NCBI RefSeq assembly: GCF_000143415.4
Contig: NW_003314315.1
Location: 186,001 to 250,000 of the forward strand
DNA: 64,000 nt
Direction: 5' to 3'
Source of the DNA: Selaginella moellendorffii
Lineage: Eukaryota > Streptophyta > Lycopodiopsida > Selaginellales > Selaginellaceae
Shown here in pieces: positions 1 through 11,289 of this stretch. Position 1 is the first letter of the stretch. Each line of letters starts with the position of its first letter. Below the pieces are notes generated by a model, which did no database searches, was not told where the DNA came from, and saw only the letters and a program-made list of their open reading frames with translations. Both the position numbers and the translations under genes were made by a program.

Positions 1-728
1 TTCCTCGAGGGCAATTTGAGTCCGTCGGCTTCTCCATTCATAGCTCCCGAGACAGTCGGCTCGACTGCTGTGGTAGCCGTGCTGGGACCAAACCGGATCA
101 TCGTCGCCAACTGTGGTGACTCGAGGGCCGTCCTTTCGAGAGGGGGGCGAGCCATTCCTCTCTCCGTGGACCACAAAGTGAGTTTTCTTCTTCTTCTTGC
201 TTTGATTTTGTTCTGATTTTGTATGCGCTTGTTTTGTTTTGCAGCCAGATCGAGAGGACGAGCTGGCCCGAGTTGAGGCTGCCGGAGGGAGGGTGTTTTT
301 TTGGAACGGTTATAGAGTCTTAGGAGTTCTGGCAATGTCGAGAGCAATTGGTACGTTATGCAGCAGCCTTTGTGTGTTTTTTCTCGTTGTCTCGGAGTTA
401 CTCGACACATTTTATTAATCTTGTTTTCATCACAGGTGATAGATACCTCAAGCCGTTTATAATCCCAGAGCCGGACGTTACTTGTACAGAGAGAAGTTCG
501 GAGGACGAGTGCCTGATATTGGCCAGCGACGGCCTGTGGGACGTGCTCACCAACGAGGTGGCGTGTGACATTGCACGGAAGTGTCTCGTTAGGCATCGAG
601 CTCGGCAGGGCGGCGAGAGTGCCGCAGACATGGCTGCTGGATTACTGACCAAGGTCGCGATTGCCAAAGGCAGCACTGACAACATCAGTGTGGTGGTGGT
701 GGATCTAAGCTCATCCTTGCGAAGGTGA
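1..728 (+). CDS. Clade A protein phosphatase 2C, C-terminal part (5' end outside window)
   Basis: Serine/threonine phosphatase of the ABI1/HAB1 group, which holds SnRK2 kinases off until ABA-bound PYR/PYL receptors block it. Three exons are visible: 1-177, 245-350 and 436-728, with GT-AG introns, ending in TGA. The peptide shows PP2C motifs in order: [59 protein letters not shown] and a terminal [10 protein letters not shown]. The Asp residues of GDSRA, DGLWDV and DNIS are the usual metal ligands and all are present. The Trp in FFWNGYRV matches the clade A Trp that contacts the ABA receptor, and the FGVLAMSR-like motif is also clade A. The N-terminus lies upstream of the window, so length and start are unknown. 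It is convergent with the NCED gene about 2.8 kb downstream. Confidence 0.93.
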
Positions 729-3488
729 CGGGAGAGACTTTGGTGTATTTGAGAAATTTTTTCTCTTTTCTTCCCTCTCTCTCTCGCTCGCTCTCTCCAT
801 TCCTTTCTCAAATTTCGTCCTCCCAGCTATCTGTGTTCTTCTTGCCATGCAAAAGAAAAAAAATTGTTATACACTAGAGGAAGTCTATTGAAGTTTTTGA
901 GGGATAAGAAAAGGACTGCTCTAGAATCAACATGGCAAGAACACCATTCTCCAACATGGCAAGAACTATGAGGGTTCAACATGGCATCGATCGATCGATT
1001 CAGCAACTAGACTACGATAGATCGATGCCGAAGCTTTTGTCGGGATTTGAACTTGGGCTAATATCAAAGTGTCGGGATTTCTGTTTTGTTAAACTTTTGG
1101 AAATATCACAAGTCTTTTGGATTGCATCATCCTCAAACTATATAAAGTCGAGGGGTGTTGTCGCCTGGATGTGTGGTTCCATTCAAGGGCTTACACATGG
1201 CGCACACAAAGAAGAAAAAAAGAAGAAAAAGAGGGAAGCTTAGCATCTTTCACGTGGAGCACTATCTCCAGACAAAATCTTTGGCTTCATATCACACTAC
1301 CACGGTCATGGCTGCTCTGTCATTTGCAATCTAAAAATCAATAACACGGTGCAGCGATTCATTTCACGGGGATGGCATACAAATTTAGCCATTGTTCACA
1401 GTTCTTTTTCCATAAAAGGTAATAATAATTTAGATTCAACTTCTGGAAGCTGCGGATTGGCATTTACAGCTTTTTTTTTTGTGTGGAGTGGTCATTGGGA
1501 ATTTTGTAACCACGAACACACTTTTTCGTTGGCAAAATTTTCTTGGATATATGGAAAGTAAAAGTAACCATTCAAGAATCTTATCTCTAAAGCTAATATT
1601 TATTCGACCAAATGCAACTTATCTGATTCGCTTTATGGAATGGAATCAGCCNNNNNNNNNNNNNNNNNNNNNNNNNNNNNNNNNNNNNNNNNNNNNNNNN
1701 NNNNNNNNNNNNNNNNNNNNNNNNNNNNNNNNNNNNNNNNNNNNNNNNNNNTTCCCCCCCCCCCCCTTAAAGTTGCATAGTTGCTGCCCTCGAGGTCCAG
1801 GTATTCCGACGAGAAAGCTTACGCAGCAAAGGTGCGAATATAAACCGTGGCGAATGTTTGTGCGTCTCCCTTTGGCCGGATGGGTTGATTGATCGATCGC
1901 ATCAAATCGAGCAACAGTTGAAAAACAAACATAGAAAGGTAAAAAAACGAATAAAACTTTCCATGCTAAATCAAGAACACCAAGGTCGTGCCATTTGGTA
2001 GGACTGCACATCACTGCACCAGTGTCTCGCTACCACTTGAACACGATTCCAAAGTTGCCTATGGAAGTTTTACTTTTCCATCTCTAGCGCGTGGAGAAAG
2101 ATTGCAACTAAGAGTACCATGTCCCAGGGTTGCTTGTAGCCCGCCTCTCTTCTCTCGTCTCGAGGTCTCCTTGCTTGCCTTGACCAACCTGCTAACAGTG
2201 TTACACCCAGGTCTTTCTCTTCGCCAAGAAAACCACGCTGATTGGACGAGGCAATGTACTAAGGTTTGCTGTAAAACTTCCGGCGAGACACGCATACTAT
2301 ATACAATATTATAAATTAATTTTTACTTCTAAATTTAAATTTTAATTGTAATTTTATTAGGAAAAGTATTGTGGTAAATCCAATCCAAGCCACTAGCAAT
2401 ACCAATAATTTTGCAAGGTAGAGATTCAGACCATGTCATCGGATTAGAAGGTAGTCACACCATCGCTGTGTGTGCTTGTCTTGTTGTCTGCGATCTCTAA
2501 GTACTTTTTGCGTGATTGCATAGGAATACTTAAGCTATTTGATAGAATCGCTACGATCGGATACTCCGGGGCTCGACGTACGCCTCCGGGAGGGCGACAC
2601 TTCCGTACGAGTTGAATGTCACAGATCATGCTCGGAGCACTCAGCCTTTGGCGAGCTCGATTTGCTCACACCCCAAGTGTGGACCAAGATCCAGCCAAGT
2701 GGCATCTGTGGTGCTCAAAGTCGGCGATTAAACAATGCGTCGCGAGGGGCGCGAGGGCATTTTTCTAACACGCTTCACTAACCTAAACCGTAAAATATAT
2801 GGAGATGGGTGATGCTTAAACAAATGCCCAATAGATCTTTGGAGAGCGTTCTTGGCTTCTTGTCGAGTTTGTAGCAGGAATCCTGTGCCGAAACTGGTCA
2901 ACACCCATAGCTTTAAATGCCAAAAGAAGGAGAGGGAAGAAGACAATAGTTGCATTTTCCTCTCTCCCTCGTTTTGGAATTCTCAGTGAGAATTGAAGAA
3001 AATTGTAAAAAAGGCCACTCAGATCCACGGAAGGGAAGTGAGGAGATGGCTTGCTTCTAATCCAGTTCATCTCCATCCAAATTTTCATGGCCTGGAGCAC
3101 GTTGACTGGCTGCTATGCTGCCACTTTGGGGTATACCCATTCAGGGCATATGTCTTAAAAGGGGCCGGCTCTCCTCGGCTAGAAAACACGCCCATGATAT
3201 TTTGGCAATTTGTTGCGAGCAGGAGAAGCCTCTGGCGAACTCGAAAGCAACAAAACAAAGATAAAAACACCGAAATATATATATAAAAGTATATATATAT
3301 CTTCTTTGTTTTCATTTTAATGTACACAAGCAAAAAAACCAAGGAAAAAAAGCTCGAGGGAAAGAGAGAGGGGACCGGGGGCCGATTCCAATGGCTATAT
3401 GCACAAGAGCGGCTCTCCACTTGTCCCCCCACGAAAAACTTCGCAAACCTTTCCTCTCTCGACGATGGACGCTGCATTCTCTCGTCCA
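729..3488. other. Intergenic region with assembly gap
   Basis: No gene is supported here. It separates the convergent PP2C and NCED genes and should hold both 3' UTRs. It contains the 100-N gap at 1652-1751, a short duplicated phrase (ACATGGCAAGAAC at about 930 and 952), a CACGTGG G-box at 1251-1257, and an AT dinucleotide run near 3276-3300. Short open frames have no recognisable domain. Confidence 0.7.
1652..1751. other. Assembly gap (100 N)
   Basis: Exactly 100 N, the conventional placeholder for a gap of unknown size. It is followed by a C-homopolymer and lies in non-coding DNA. Confidence 0.99.
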
Positions 3489-5558
3489 TCAGTCGCTCTG
3501 GCTGGCCAGTTCCTCCTCGGACACGAAGGTGCCGTGGAAGCCATACGGCACCCGCGCCGGAAGCTGGACCGAGGCCAGGAGCTCCAGGTTGTCAGTGGCG
3601 GCGTCCAGCACCAGGAGCTCCGACACTCCCGTGCTCTCGTTGTGAACGAACGTGAGGACGTAGCCATCGTCCTCGGCCGCGTCCGGGTCGGACGTCCGGG
3701 GCACGAAGAAGGGCTCGCCACCAAAGCAATTCTCGCCGTGCACGCGACGGCCCACAACACAGTCGGATACCACCTCGGCCTCCGCCACCTCGGTCTCCAC
3801 CTCGGCCTTCTCCTTCTTTAGCGAGAGGTCCACCTTGGCGATGCCCGAGATCTTTGGCCACGGGTCCGCCACCGCCAGGTAGAGGTAGCGGCACTGGCGG
3901 CCCAGGACGCGGCGGTTCACAGTCCCGGCCTCGAGGTTGAGCCCGGCGATGGGTGTCCGAGTTGACGTGCCCGTGGTCAAGTTGAGCCGGATTTCGCACA
4001 GCACGCTGCTCATCTCCTCGTGTCCATTCGGGGACTCGTTGAAGACGCAGTCGGGCGGAGTCATGCACGATCCCAGCACCACGATCTCATCCTCGCTCGC
4101 CTCCCATGCATTCCAGACGTGGAAGCAGAAGCAATCCGGCACCTCCACCCACTTGAGCTCGTCCGAGGTGGTGGCATACTTCGGGAGCACTCCAAAGCGG
4201 GCCTTCTTCTTGGGATCGTAGACCACGGGCGATTTGCCCAGGAGCATCCGCAGGAGCTGGAACACCACCTGCTGGTCCGGGATCACCACGAACCTGTCGG
4301 TGATGGCGAAGTCGTGCATCATGGTCGCCCCGGGGAGCGGGATCTCCACGTCCGGCCGCTTGGTTCCATCCGCCGCGAAGCTGAAGTACCTGAGATACGG
4401 CTTCTTGACCACGTCGTAGCTGAGCGCGAAGAGCTCCCCGGTGCGCGGGTCCTTCTTGGGGTGCGCGATCATGGAGCTCGCTTTGAGCTGCCCGTGGAAG
4501 TCGTAGCGCCCAATAGTGGAGACGTCGCCATCGCCCTCGATCCGGAGCGCGTAGGGCTGATCGTCCTCGGACATGGCCAGGAGCTTGCCATCGAAGAAGA
4601 CGACGCCGGCGTTGGCCGGACCCATCCCCTTGCCCGCGTCCACCAGCCCGGCCAGGGAGCGGAGGTAGTAGAGCGCGAGGCGGGCGGCGCCGCCATGGCC
4701 GTGGAGCTCCCCCACCGCCTTGGGGAAGAAGGCGCGGCCCAGCCGCTCCTCCTGGCACAGCCGGTTTGTCCGCGTGAAGCGCGAGCAGTACGTGGCGGTA
4801 CCGCCCGAGAGCCGCACGGCATGGAGCATACCGTCGCCGTCAAAGAGGTGGTGGCCGGCGACGGGCTTAAACCGCGGGTTGGCGCCGTTGCGCACGTACA
4901 GCCCGTCAAGCCCGTCGGGGAGACGGCCCGTGACGGGCAGTCGGATGCCCGAGGCCGGGCACTCAGGCACCGGCGCGAAATTGCCCTCGAGCTGGACAGC
5001 CGGATTGGCGGTGGAGGGGAGGTGATCGCCCTCCAGGATGGGGATGACGCGCTGCTCGATCCAGTCTAGTGCTCCCGCCGCCATCTTCTGGGCGGGTTTC
5101 CATTGCTCGATCGCGATCCCTGGCGTTTGCCCCGGCTTTGTGAAGGATTCGCGAAGGTTCCACAGGGGAATGTCGTCCCACGAGAGCGATGACTTGGGGG
5201 CGATGGAGATTGCCCGTGTGATGCTCGCCTCGAGCGCTTGGATGCAATCCTCGATGGATGGAGCTGCCGCCGCCGCTGATAGGAGACTGGCCAGAGGGGA
5301 GCTGCTGGATTCCTGGGGCGATGGCGATGGCGATGGTGGGCAGTCGATTAAATGCGCCTGGATCCCTCTCCTGGCGCTCCTCTTGATCGTCCCCTTGGGC
5401 AATTGGGCTTGGAGCCGCGATCTGGAGCAGAGGCTGTGGTGAATTTGGCGCCTGGAGGTGAAACAAGACGAAGACGAGGAGCTGGAAGAGGACGAGGCAG
5501 AGCTCGCGATCATCAAGCTCGTGATCCCCCTGCTGCTGCATTCCATGGCTGCTGCCAT
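3489..5558 (-). CDS. NCED: 9-cis-epoxycarotenoid dioxygenase (NCED)
   Basis: Plastid non-haem iron enzyme that cleaves 9-cis-violaxanthin or 9'-cis-neoxanthin to xanthoxin, the committed step of ABA synthesis. It is a single uninterrupted 689-codon frame, as is usual for NCEDs. Counting from the first ATG (5558), the four iron-binding His residues are near 366 (MIAHPKKDP), 415 (MMHDFAITD), 480 (CFHVWNAWE) and 675 ([10 protein letters not shown]). The Ser-rich, basic N-terminus (about 75 residues) looks like a plastid transit peptide. The frame stays open upstream to about 5660 but has no ATG there, and a TATA-like box at 5684-5691 puts transcription start near 5655, so 5558 is chosen. The motifs PDQQVVFQL and VSEEELASQ favour NCED over other carotenoid cleavage dioxygenases. 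Confidence 0.95.
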   Translation of the reverse strand: MAAAMECSSRGITSLMIASSASSSSSSSSSSCFTSRRQIHHSLCSRSRLQAQLPKGTIKRSARRGIQAHLIDCPPSPSPSPQESSSSPLASLLSAAAAAPSIEDCIQALEASITRAISIAPKSSLSWDDIPLWNLRESFTKPGQTPGIAIEQWKPAQKMAAGALDWIEQRVIPILEGDHLPSTANPAVQLEGNFAPVPECPASGIRLPVTGRLPDGLDGLYVRNGANPRFKPVAGHHLFDGDGMLHAVRLSGGTATYCSRFTRTNRLCQEERLGRAFFPKAVGELHGHGGAARLALYYLRSLAGLVDAGKGMGPANAGVVFFDGKLLAMSEDDQPYALRIEGDGDVSTIGRYDFHGQLKASSMIAHPKKDPRTGELFALSYDVVKKPYLRYFSFAADGTKRPDVEIPLPGATMMHDFAITDRFVVIPDQQVVFQLLRMLLGKSPVVYDPKKKARFGVLPKYATTSDELKWVEVPDCFCFHVWNAWEASEDEIVVLGSCMTPPDCVFNESPNGHEEMSSVLCEIRLNLTTGTSTRTPIAGLNLEAGTVNRRVLGRQCRYLYLAVADPWPKISGIAKVDLSLKKEKAEVETEVAEAEVVSDCVVGRRVHGENCFGGEPFFVPRTSDPDAAEDDGYVLTFVHNESTGVSELLVLDAATDNLELLASVQLPARVPYGFHGTFVSEEELASQSD

Positions 5559-5654
5559 GGGACGATCGAAGGAAGGAGAAGAGGAGAAATGGGGGAGAAG
5601 AGGAGGGGGAGGGGAAAAGGAAGAGATTTCTCGGAGTTGGCGAGAATTCGACAA

Positions 5655-6060
5655 GAACAAACCAGGGCTCTGCTGCTCTCACAATATATACGTGTTTGCT
5701 GCTCCCAAGAGATGAAGACAAATTACCATTCGCTGGCCAACCAACTGGAGGGATGGTGGAAATTTTTTTACGCAGCAGCCACGAGAAACAAGGGGGAATT
5801 TTAAGAAGGAAGCCTCTTGTGCGCGATTAGAAATTCCTGGAACAAGGAAACACGAAGAAGAGGGCCGTGGAGCTCTCGCTCTCTCTCTCTCTCTCGCTCA
5901 CTCTTCTCGCAAGTATATCCCTTTCCAGGAATTCTGGGCCAAAAATTTAGCGCTGGGCTTTGTGTTGTGGTGGGCTTCAGGGGCGTGTATATATATATAC
6001 GTGGAGGATTAGGGCAAAAAGAGTGCCAAGTTGGAAATCTCGCGGCACGACACGTGGATG
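5655..6060 (-). promoter_or_regulatory. NCED promoter: TATA box and ABRE/G-box elements
   Basis: Reading the minus strand toward the gene: a CACGTG G-box with ABRE-type flank at 6051-6056, an ACGTGG core at 5999-6004 next to an AT run, a CT/GA microsatellite at about 5874-5896, and a TATATAT box at 5684-5691. The TATA position fits a transcript start near 5655 and a leader of about 100 bases. ACGTG cores are typical of ABA- or stress-responsive promoters; regulation by ABA is inferred, not shown. Confidence 0.5.
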
Positions 6061-9000
6061 GATGCCCCACACGGCTTAACTGAAGGTTTTTGGAGACAAT
6101 GCGATGGTGTGTTGTGCGCCTGTGTGTGAAATTGGGATTGATCGATGGAGATTGGGTGGTGTAGACAGAGGGTTGACTCAAGGAATAACCTTCTTTATTC
6201 CGGGAAAAAGAAAAGGTAGATTTGTATAATGGGCTTCTTTGGAGGAGACGCGCTTTTTCAACACCTTGCTTTCATGTCCGAGTTTGAATTCAATCCACTT
6301 TGTGTTGTCGTTGTTGTTGCTGCTGCTGGTTCTATTTCAGTTGTTGCTGACAACGAAAGATCTTAGACAACTTCTCCTGGACAAAGATCAAGTTCTTGGA
6401 CAAAAACGTTGAGATCAACTCCTTCCCCTGGAGAATCCATGTGTGGTAATCTCGTTAAAGGGATTCCGTGCAACGAACCTGGTGGATTAGTTTTGATCTT
6501 GCTTTATAGGGTTCTTGGGCCGGGGTCACGTATTTGTCAAGTGATGTGAGAACAGTGAAAGGAGACGAGATCGCAAAATCTTTTAGCGCGGCTCCCCTTT
6601 TGTGTTTTTGTTTTTTCTTAGGTGTATGAGAAAATTACACATGCTTCACGTTGGCTTCTGATGTACGGGGGCTCACAAATGTGTATGCATACAAAGATGT
6701 TTCATTCAAGCAATGTTCTTCCGAAAGAATTTGGGCGCTTCCTGGATTGGCGTGTGCAGCAAACACGTTGTCCATCCGGCCACCTTCGTCCCAACCCGAG
6801 GTCGGTGCAGTGGGATGGTTCTTTCATGGTCAAAATGTTTGAAAGTCTTGCTTGGTACAGTAAACAGATCTTAATCAGGGCGAATTCAAATTCTTTGGGA
6901 AAAGAATAAAACGTGCAGGAAAGCATCACATGGAAGTTATTGGAAATCTAACACTGATTCATTTGAATTTGTAAACTAGTGGAGGCCGCCATGTTCAAAC
7001 TGCAACCTCCCCTGGGCTTGACTTGAGTTGGAAGAACATCGGATCACGATGATTGGGGAGGGAAAACTTTCAACAAAGGCCAAGAACATGGATTAGTACT
7101 AATAAAATCTCTCCACCCACATGCCCTCTGGGCAGCTATCACATTGCCATCAACATTGATGGGGCAGATTGGCCAGGATCTATAAAACCATGTAAGTTTT
7201 TTTCTAGTTCTGGATTTCAGAAGATTCACCTTTTTATTGAATTAAGATTCACAAACACCGACAAACTACCTCCTGCGAACTCCCTCTTTATAGCAAGCAA
7301 CAGCAAAACAACAACCAACTTAACGAGTTCAAAGATGCTCATCCACTTAAACTATATCATCATCATGTTTGACTAGCAATAAATCTGACCATCCCCACAT
7401 TCAAATTGCAGCAACTTTTGCCTTCATTCCTGCCGCCACCACCTTTTCTGCTTCGTAGAGGACCTCTTGCTTGGCGGCCACCCGACTAAATGTCTTATAT
7501 GTGCCACAGCAAGCAAGCCGCAGCATGGAAACAGAAACAGACAACGACATTTTCTGCCGCATCTGCATCTACTTTGCCCAGAGCCTGACAAGATATGCAT
7601 GCATGCGTGATGCTGAAATGTCTAGGGCTCAGAACGGAGGTGAGCGGGGATTTTGGTCTCCCATGCCGTCACCGCCCCTCCATGTGGGCTATAATCCACG
7701 GCCCTTACAGAGAAATTGGAAGAATCTAGAATGGAGATGTTGCACTGATTTAGGCCGGGAGAGCTCCTGCTCTGACGCTTGGTTGTTGCTTGAATTTAGC
7801 AATTTCCACCTTGCCCACTACAACCACGCAAACGCAAGGCCGCCACCCCCCTCCATGTGAACAAAGCATGGAGATGCTTAACTCGTGCATGTGACAAAAT
7901 ACCGCATTTAATGCTTTTTTTAAAACTAGTATGTTATCTAGGGTTTTTGCTTTTTTTAAAATGGAGATTCACGTCCATAACTGATATAACTGAAAAGCAA
8001 GGGGGACCCAGGGAATATGCTACCTCCGACATATTTTTGAAATTTTGGTTTGAAGGAAATATTTTTGGGTAGCCAATCACAGAAGTGCGTGTGGAATGTC
8101 GTGGCAAGTTGAGGATATAGCATTTGAATGAAACACATGGCAATGGCGGCGGGCCACCACGGGGAGAGAATCTACTACACGTGGCGTGATCACATCAGTT
8201 CCAAGTAGCTCTTGTCGGTCAGCATTTTGACCAACACATGGGACGCTGTAAAAAAAAGTGCATTTTCTTTTCCTCCACTCCCTTTTTTTCTTCATTGCCT
8301 TGTTTCCAAAAGGTGGCACGTCCCAAATCATTCCATGTCTTCATTTTCCATAATCCATATATCAATCTATCTATCTATCTATCTACATGCTGTTTAGATA
8401 AAGAAAAACATGAAAAGAATAACAAAGAAGAAAAGAGAAAAAGCTTTCAGAAATTAGCTTTCTCTCTGAATGGCGCACACAAGAATTTCTAGAGAACACT
8501 CTCACACAAAAGTCATCTTTTGTTACTTTCCTGGTCGACCACCACCCAGGCCAGACTTACATGTTTCCGTGAGCGTGTGCTAGAATAAATTGCAAGGCTG
8601 TCTGTCCCTCAGGAAGAAGGAGAATGACAAGCAATTGACCTGACCTGCGAGCTGCAGATTTTGAAAGCAAGTTCTGAATCAAAGAAAGAAAGGAAAAAAA
8701 GGAAAAACCATTATGACTCCATTTCCTGTGAAGTTGGAGCCAGGAGGTCGGGCAGCGTTGTGGAGCTCGCAGAGACTGTCCTTTTCTTTGTGGATCCATC
8801 CCTTCCATGCCTGTCGGCGCAAATGGCTCCACGGCATCGATCACATACACTAGTCGCACACTCATCTAGATCCAACACACTCATGCTTCCAGTACCATCA
8901 TTTTCTGTGTGACAAACCTCCACCGCTGTGGAGACCTTTCCTGTTGCGAAACCATCCCGATCTTGGCGAGGAAACCCCCACGAAGAACGAGGAGAGTTGG

Positions 9001-9300
9001 TTTGACTGTGCAAATCGCTTGGGTCAAAAGATTCTTTCCTCGCACCGCCCTTTGAATCGGAGAGTGAAACCTATCAAGGCAGAAGAAAAAGTATAACAAG
9101 TTGGAGAACGCCTGCTTTCGCCAGCTTGAGTGTTGTCGGTCAGTGCTGTAACGAAAAGTGTAGTTACAGTGCGGCAGCCAAGTGACCCTCTTTTCGTGTT
9201 TTTATGAACCAGTGGATGTGATGTGCGACAGATGGAAATGGATATTGATAAGAAATTTAGAGAGAAAAGTGGCGAGGAAGTCCAAGTGTAGCGTGTTCTC
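6061..9300. other. Intergenic region, no gene recognised
   Basis: No open frame here carries a recognisable domain or a convincing exon structure. It contains an ATCT microsatellite at about 8362-8385 and an ABRE-type CACGTGGC at 8178-8185. Composition is like the other intergenic DNA of the gene-rich part. Confidence 0.6.
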
Positions 9301-9319
9301 TTTTTTGTGGAACACTTGG

Positions 9320-9690
9320 GCAGAAGTAGTTTGTTTGGATTGAGTGTTTGACCAGGTGACGAGTTTTCAAACACCTGAAAGGTGAAATCGGACTCTCAAT
9401 CCTCTCCCAACCCTCATTTCATGAGATGTTTGGCTGTGCAAGCGACGAGAAGGATGCTTGTGTGTCAGTGCAAGTTGATCCTCGCTCTGCTGTGTCATAT
9501 CAGAGCCACAGTGGACCTGAAAGCTGATGTCTCATTACTTGCAACATAAAAACGCATGCTCGTGTTTCGCGCAATAGCTAACGGGGGCATGATTTGGACG
9601 AGTAGTTCTAAACCAGGTGGATGATAATATCGTCGGCTCTGTAGCATGACATAACCCTCGATGAACACGATGCTTTGCTGGCCCGGGTAA
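9320..9690. repeat. Diverged tandem duplication, copy 1
   Basis: Pairs with 9930-10355. Shared phrases in the same order include AAACACCTGAAA (9369/9975), GGATGCTT...TGTCAGTGCAAGTTG, GATTTGGAC (9591/10280), TCTGTAGCATGACA and CCCGGG (9682/10348). Offsets vary between about 606 and 689 bases because of indels. No coding capacity was recognised. Confidence 0.75.
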
Positions 9691-9929
9691 CAGATATATT
9701 CGTTCCACACCAAAGATTTCTCCGTAACAAACCCTAATGCTATCATGATGTGGGAGCTCTAGAAACGTGCAAAAAGCTAGTGATTCTAAAATCATCTAGA
9801 GGGACAAAACTTTGATTTATGTCTACAATAATACATGTTTTTGGGAAATGTTCCTAAGTTCAGTGTAAAACAATTTTCTATAATGTGAATTTTCTGTCTA
9901 CGTTTTCCCAAAAAGGTGGTATGGTATGG

Positions 9930-10355
9930 TTGCACACTTGGTAAGGCGGTTTGACGAGGTGGACCAAGTGTTCCAAACACCTGAAAACTGGAGATGGCGT
10001 GGAGTCTCTGTCAATCCAATCCCAATTCCACATTCCTTGCAATCCTGCTTTTGTGGACGTTTGGTGCGAGTCACGGGAAGGATGCTTCTATGTCAGTGCA
10101 AGTTGCACCAGTGTGTGCGTGTCTGTGATGAGTGAAAGGAAGCGTCTTCTTTGTGTCAAGCTCTGCCATGTCAAATCGAAACAACAGTATTGTTCCTCAC
10201 TTTTATTTTATTTTTTTTCTTTTTGACAAGTAGAAAAAAAACGTGTCAAAATGTAAAGGGCATGATCGTGTTAAGGAATGATTTGGACCAGTGGTGGATA
10301 ATCTTCAAGAGGTCTGTAGCATGACACGGACCATCCACAAACTGCTGCCCGGGAA
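9930..10355. repeat. Diverged tandem duplication, copy 2
   Basis: Second, direct copy of the segment at 9320-9690, ending about 125 bases before the stop codon of the lectin-like gene. It shares ordered blocks such as GTTTGAC...AAACACCTGAAA, GTCAGTGCAAGTTG and GTAGCATGACA. It has a longer middle section than copy 1. Confidence 0.75.
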
Positions 10356-10479
10356 ATCGTAGATTCTTGTTATGACGTGGTGTGCTGCAAACATGCCTTC
10401 TATAACCAATTTTGATTGGAAGGCAGAAGCCGAAAGCGATGGATTTCATCAAACGAGATATGCCAAAGATATTTGCGAT

Positions 10480-11124
10480 TCATATGAGCCCTATTGATAT
10501 TTTGACCAAGAGCCCTAAACTAACGTACATGATTGCGGGAAAACCGGCATTGGCGGCAGCGGATGATTGCAGCGGTTCTGGAATCACAGGGCAGAGAGCA
10601 GCAGTTTTGTGATCCCTGCTCTGCCAGATCGAAGCGTTTGTAGCATCGAGCAGCACTAGATTCGCGGGGGTGCCCTGGAGCGCCGCTCTCACCACGCCTC
10701 TCCCGGATGTGTTCGTGCTCCAGCGCACGAATCCGGAGACTAGAACCTGGAGCTCGCCCTGGTCCGTGAAATTGAAGTTAAATCCATAGTTGTAGCCGGA
10801 GGAGTAGCTGTCGGAGTAGGTTGATGCGCTACGATTGCGCTGGATTGTCTCGCAGGGAGAGCTCCATTTCACGAACCCGGATTGCATGACGATCCGGAGC
10901 TGCGCCCCAGATCCAAAAAACGCCCAGAAGATGAGGGAGTAGGATCCGCCGGGTGATGTCAGGATTTCCGGAGCCATTCCAGCGTTGGCATTGGCATCGA
11001 GCTGTGAGTCCCTGCTGCTCATGCCGAAGCCATAAAACTTCCCTACTACTAACTCGGATTCAGCGGTGGTGGAAGAAAAATCGAGCATCACGAGAAGAAC
11101 GAGCATGGTGATTCGGATTGCCAT
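10480..11124 (-). CDS. Small secreted protein with bulb-lectin-like segment, possibly GPI-anchored
   Basis: Single-exon 214-residue protein starting at an ATG with a hydrophobic signal peptide (about 1-22, MAIRITMLVLLVML). Near residues 150-168 the stretch LVLLDATNASIWQS resembles the last strand of a B-type (bulb, mannose-binding) lectin domain, as in S-locus glycoproteins and G-type lectin kinases. The canonical QxDxNxVxY mannose motif is not evident, so sugar binding is doubtful. Several N-x-S/T sites (NRS, NFT, NTS, NAS) fit secretion. The C-terminus has small residues (SSAAANAG) followed by a hydrophobic tail, which could be a GPI-anchor signal. The role is unknown; family assignment is tentative. 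Confidence 0.55.
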   Translation of the reverse strand: MAIRITMLVLLVMLDFSSTTAESELVVGKFYGFGMSSRDSQLDANANAGMAPEILTSPGGSYSLIFWAFFGSGAQLRIVMQSGFVKWSSPCETIQRNRSASTYSDSYSSGYNYGFNFNFTDQGELQVLVSGFVRWSTNTSGRGVVRAALQGTPANLVLLDATNASIWQSRDHKTAALCPVIPEPLQSSAAANAGFPAIMYVSLGLLVKISIGLI

Positions 11125-11289
11125 GGAGCGATTGATCTAGAGAGAGCCAAATCAAGCCCTTGTGGTTTAGATATTGGAAGGATTTGACAACTGTGTAGTC
11201 TTGGATTGCAAGTTTGATGTTTGACATTTGCACTGCCATCACGTTCTTGGTTACAGGAGAAGAAATTTATGTTTATTCCTAGCATGTGC

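Noticed and set aside
4020-5069. 349-residue open frame on the plus strand
   Set aside because: Antisense to the NCED gene; its length follows from NCED codon composition and it shows no domain.
5460-5660. NCED start further upstream near 5660
   Set aside because: The frame is open but the codon there is TTG, and the TATA box position puts the transcript start at about the same place.
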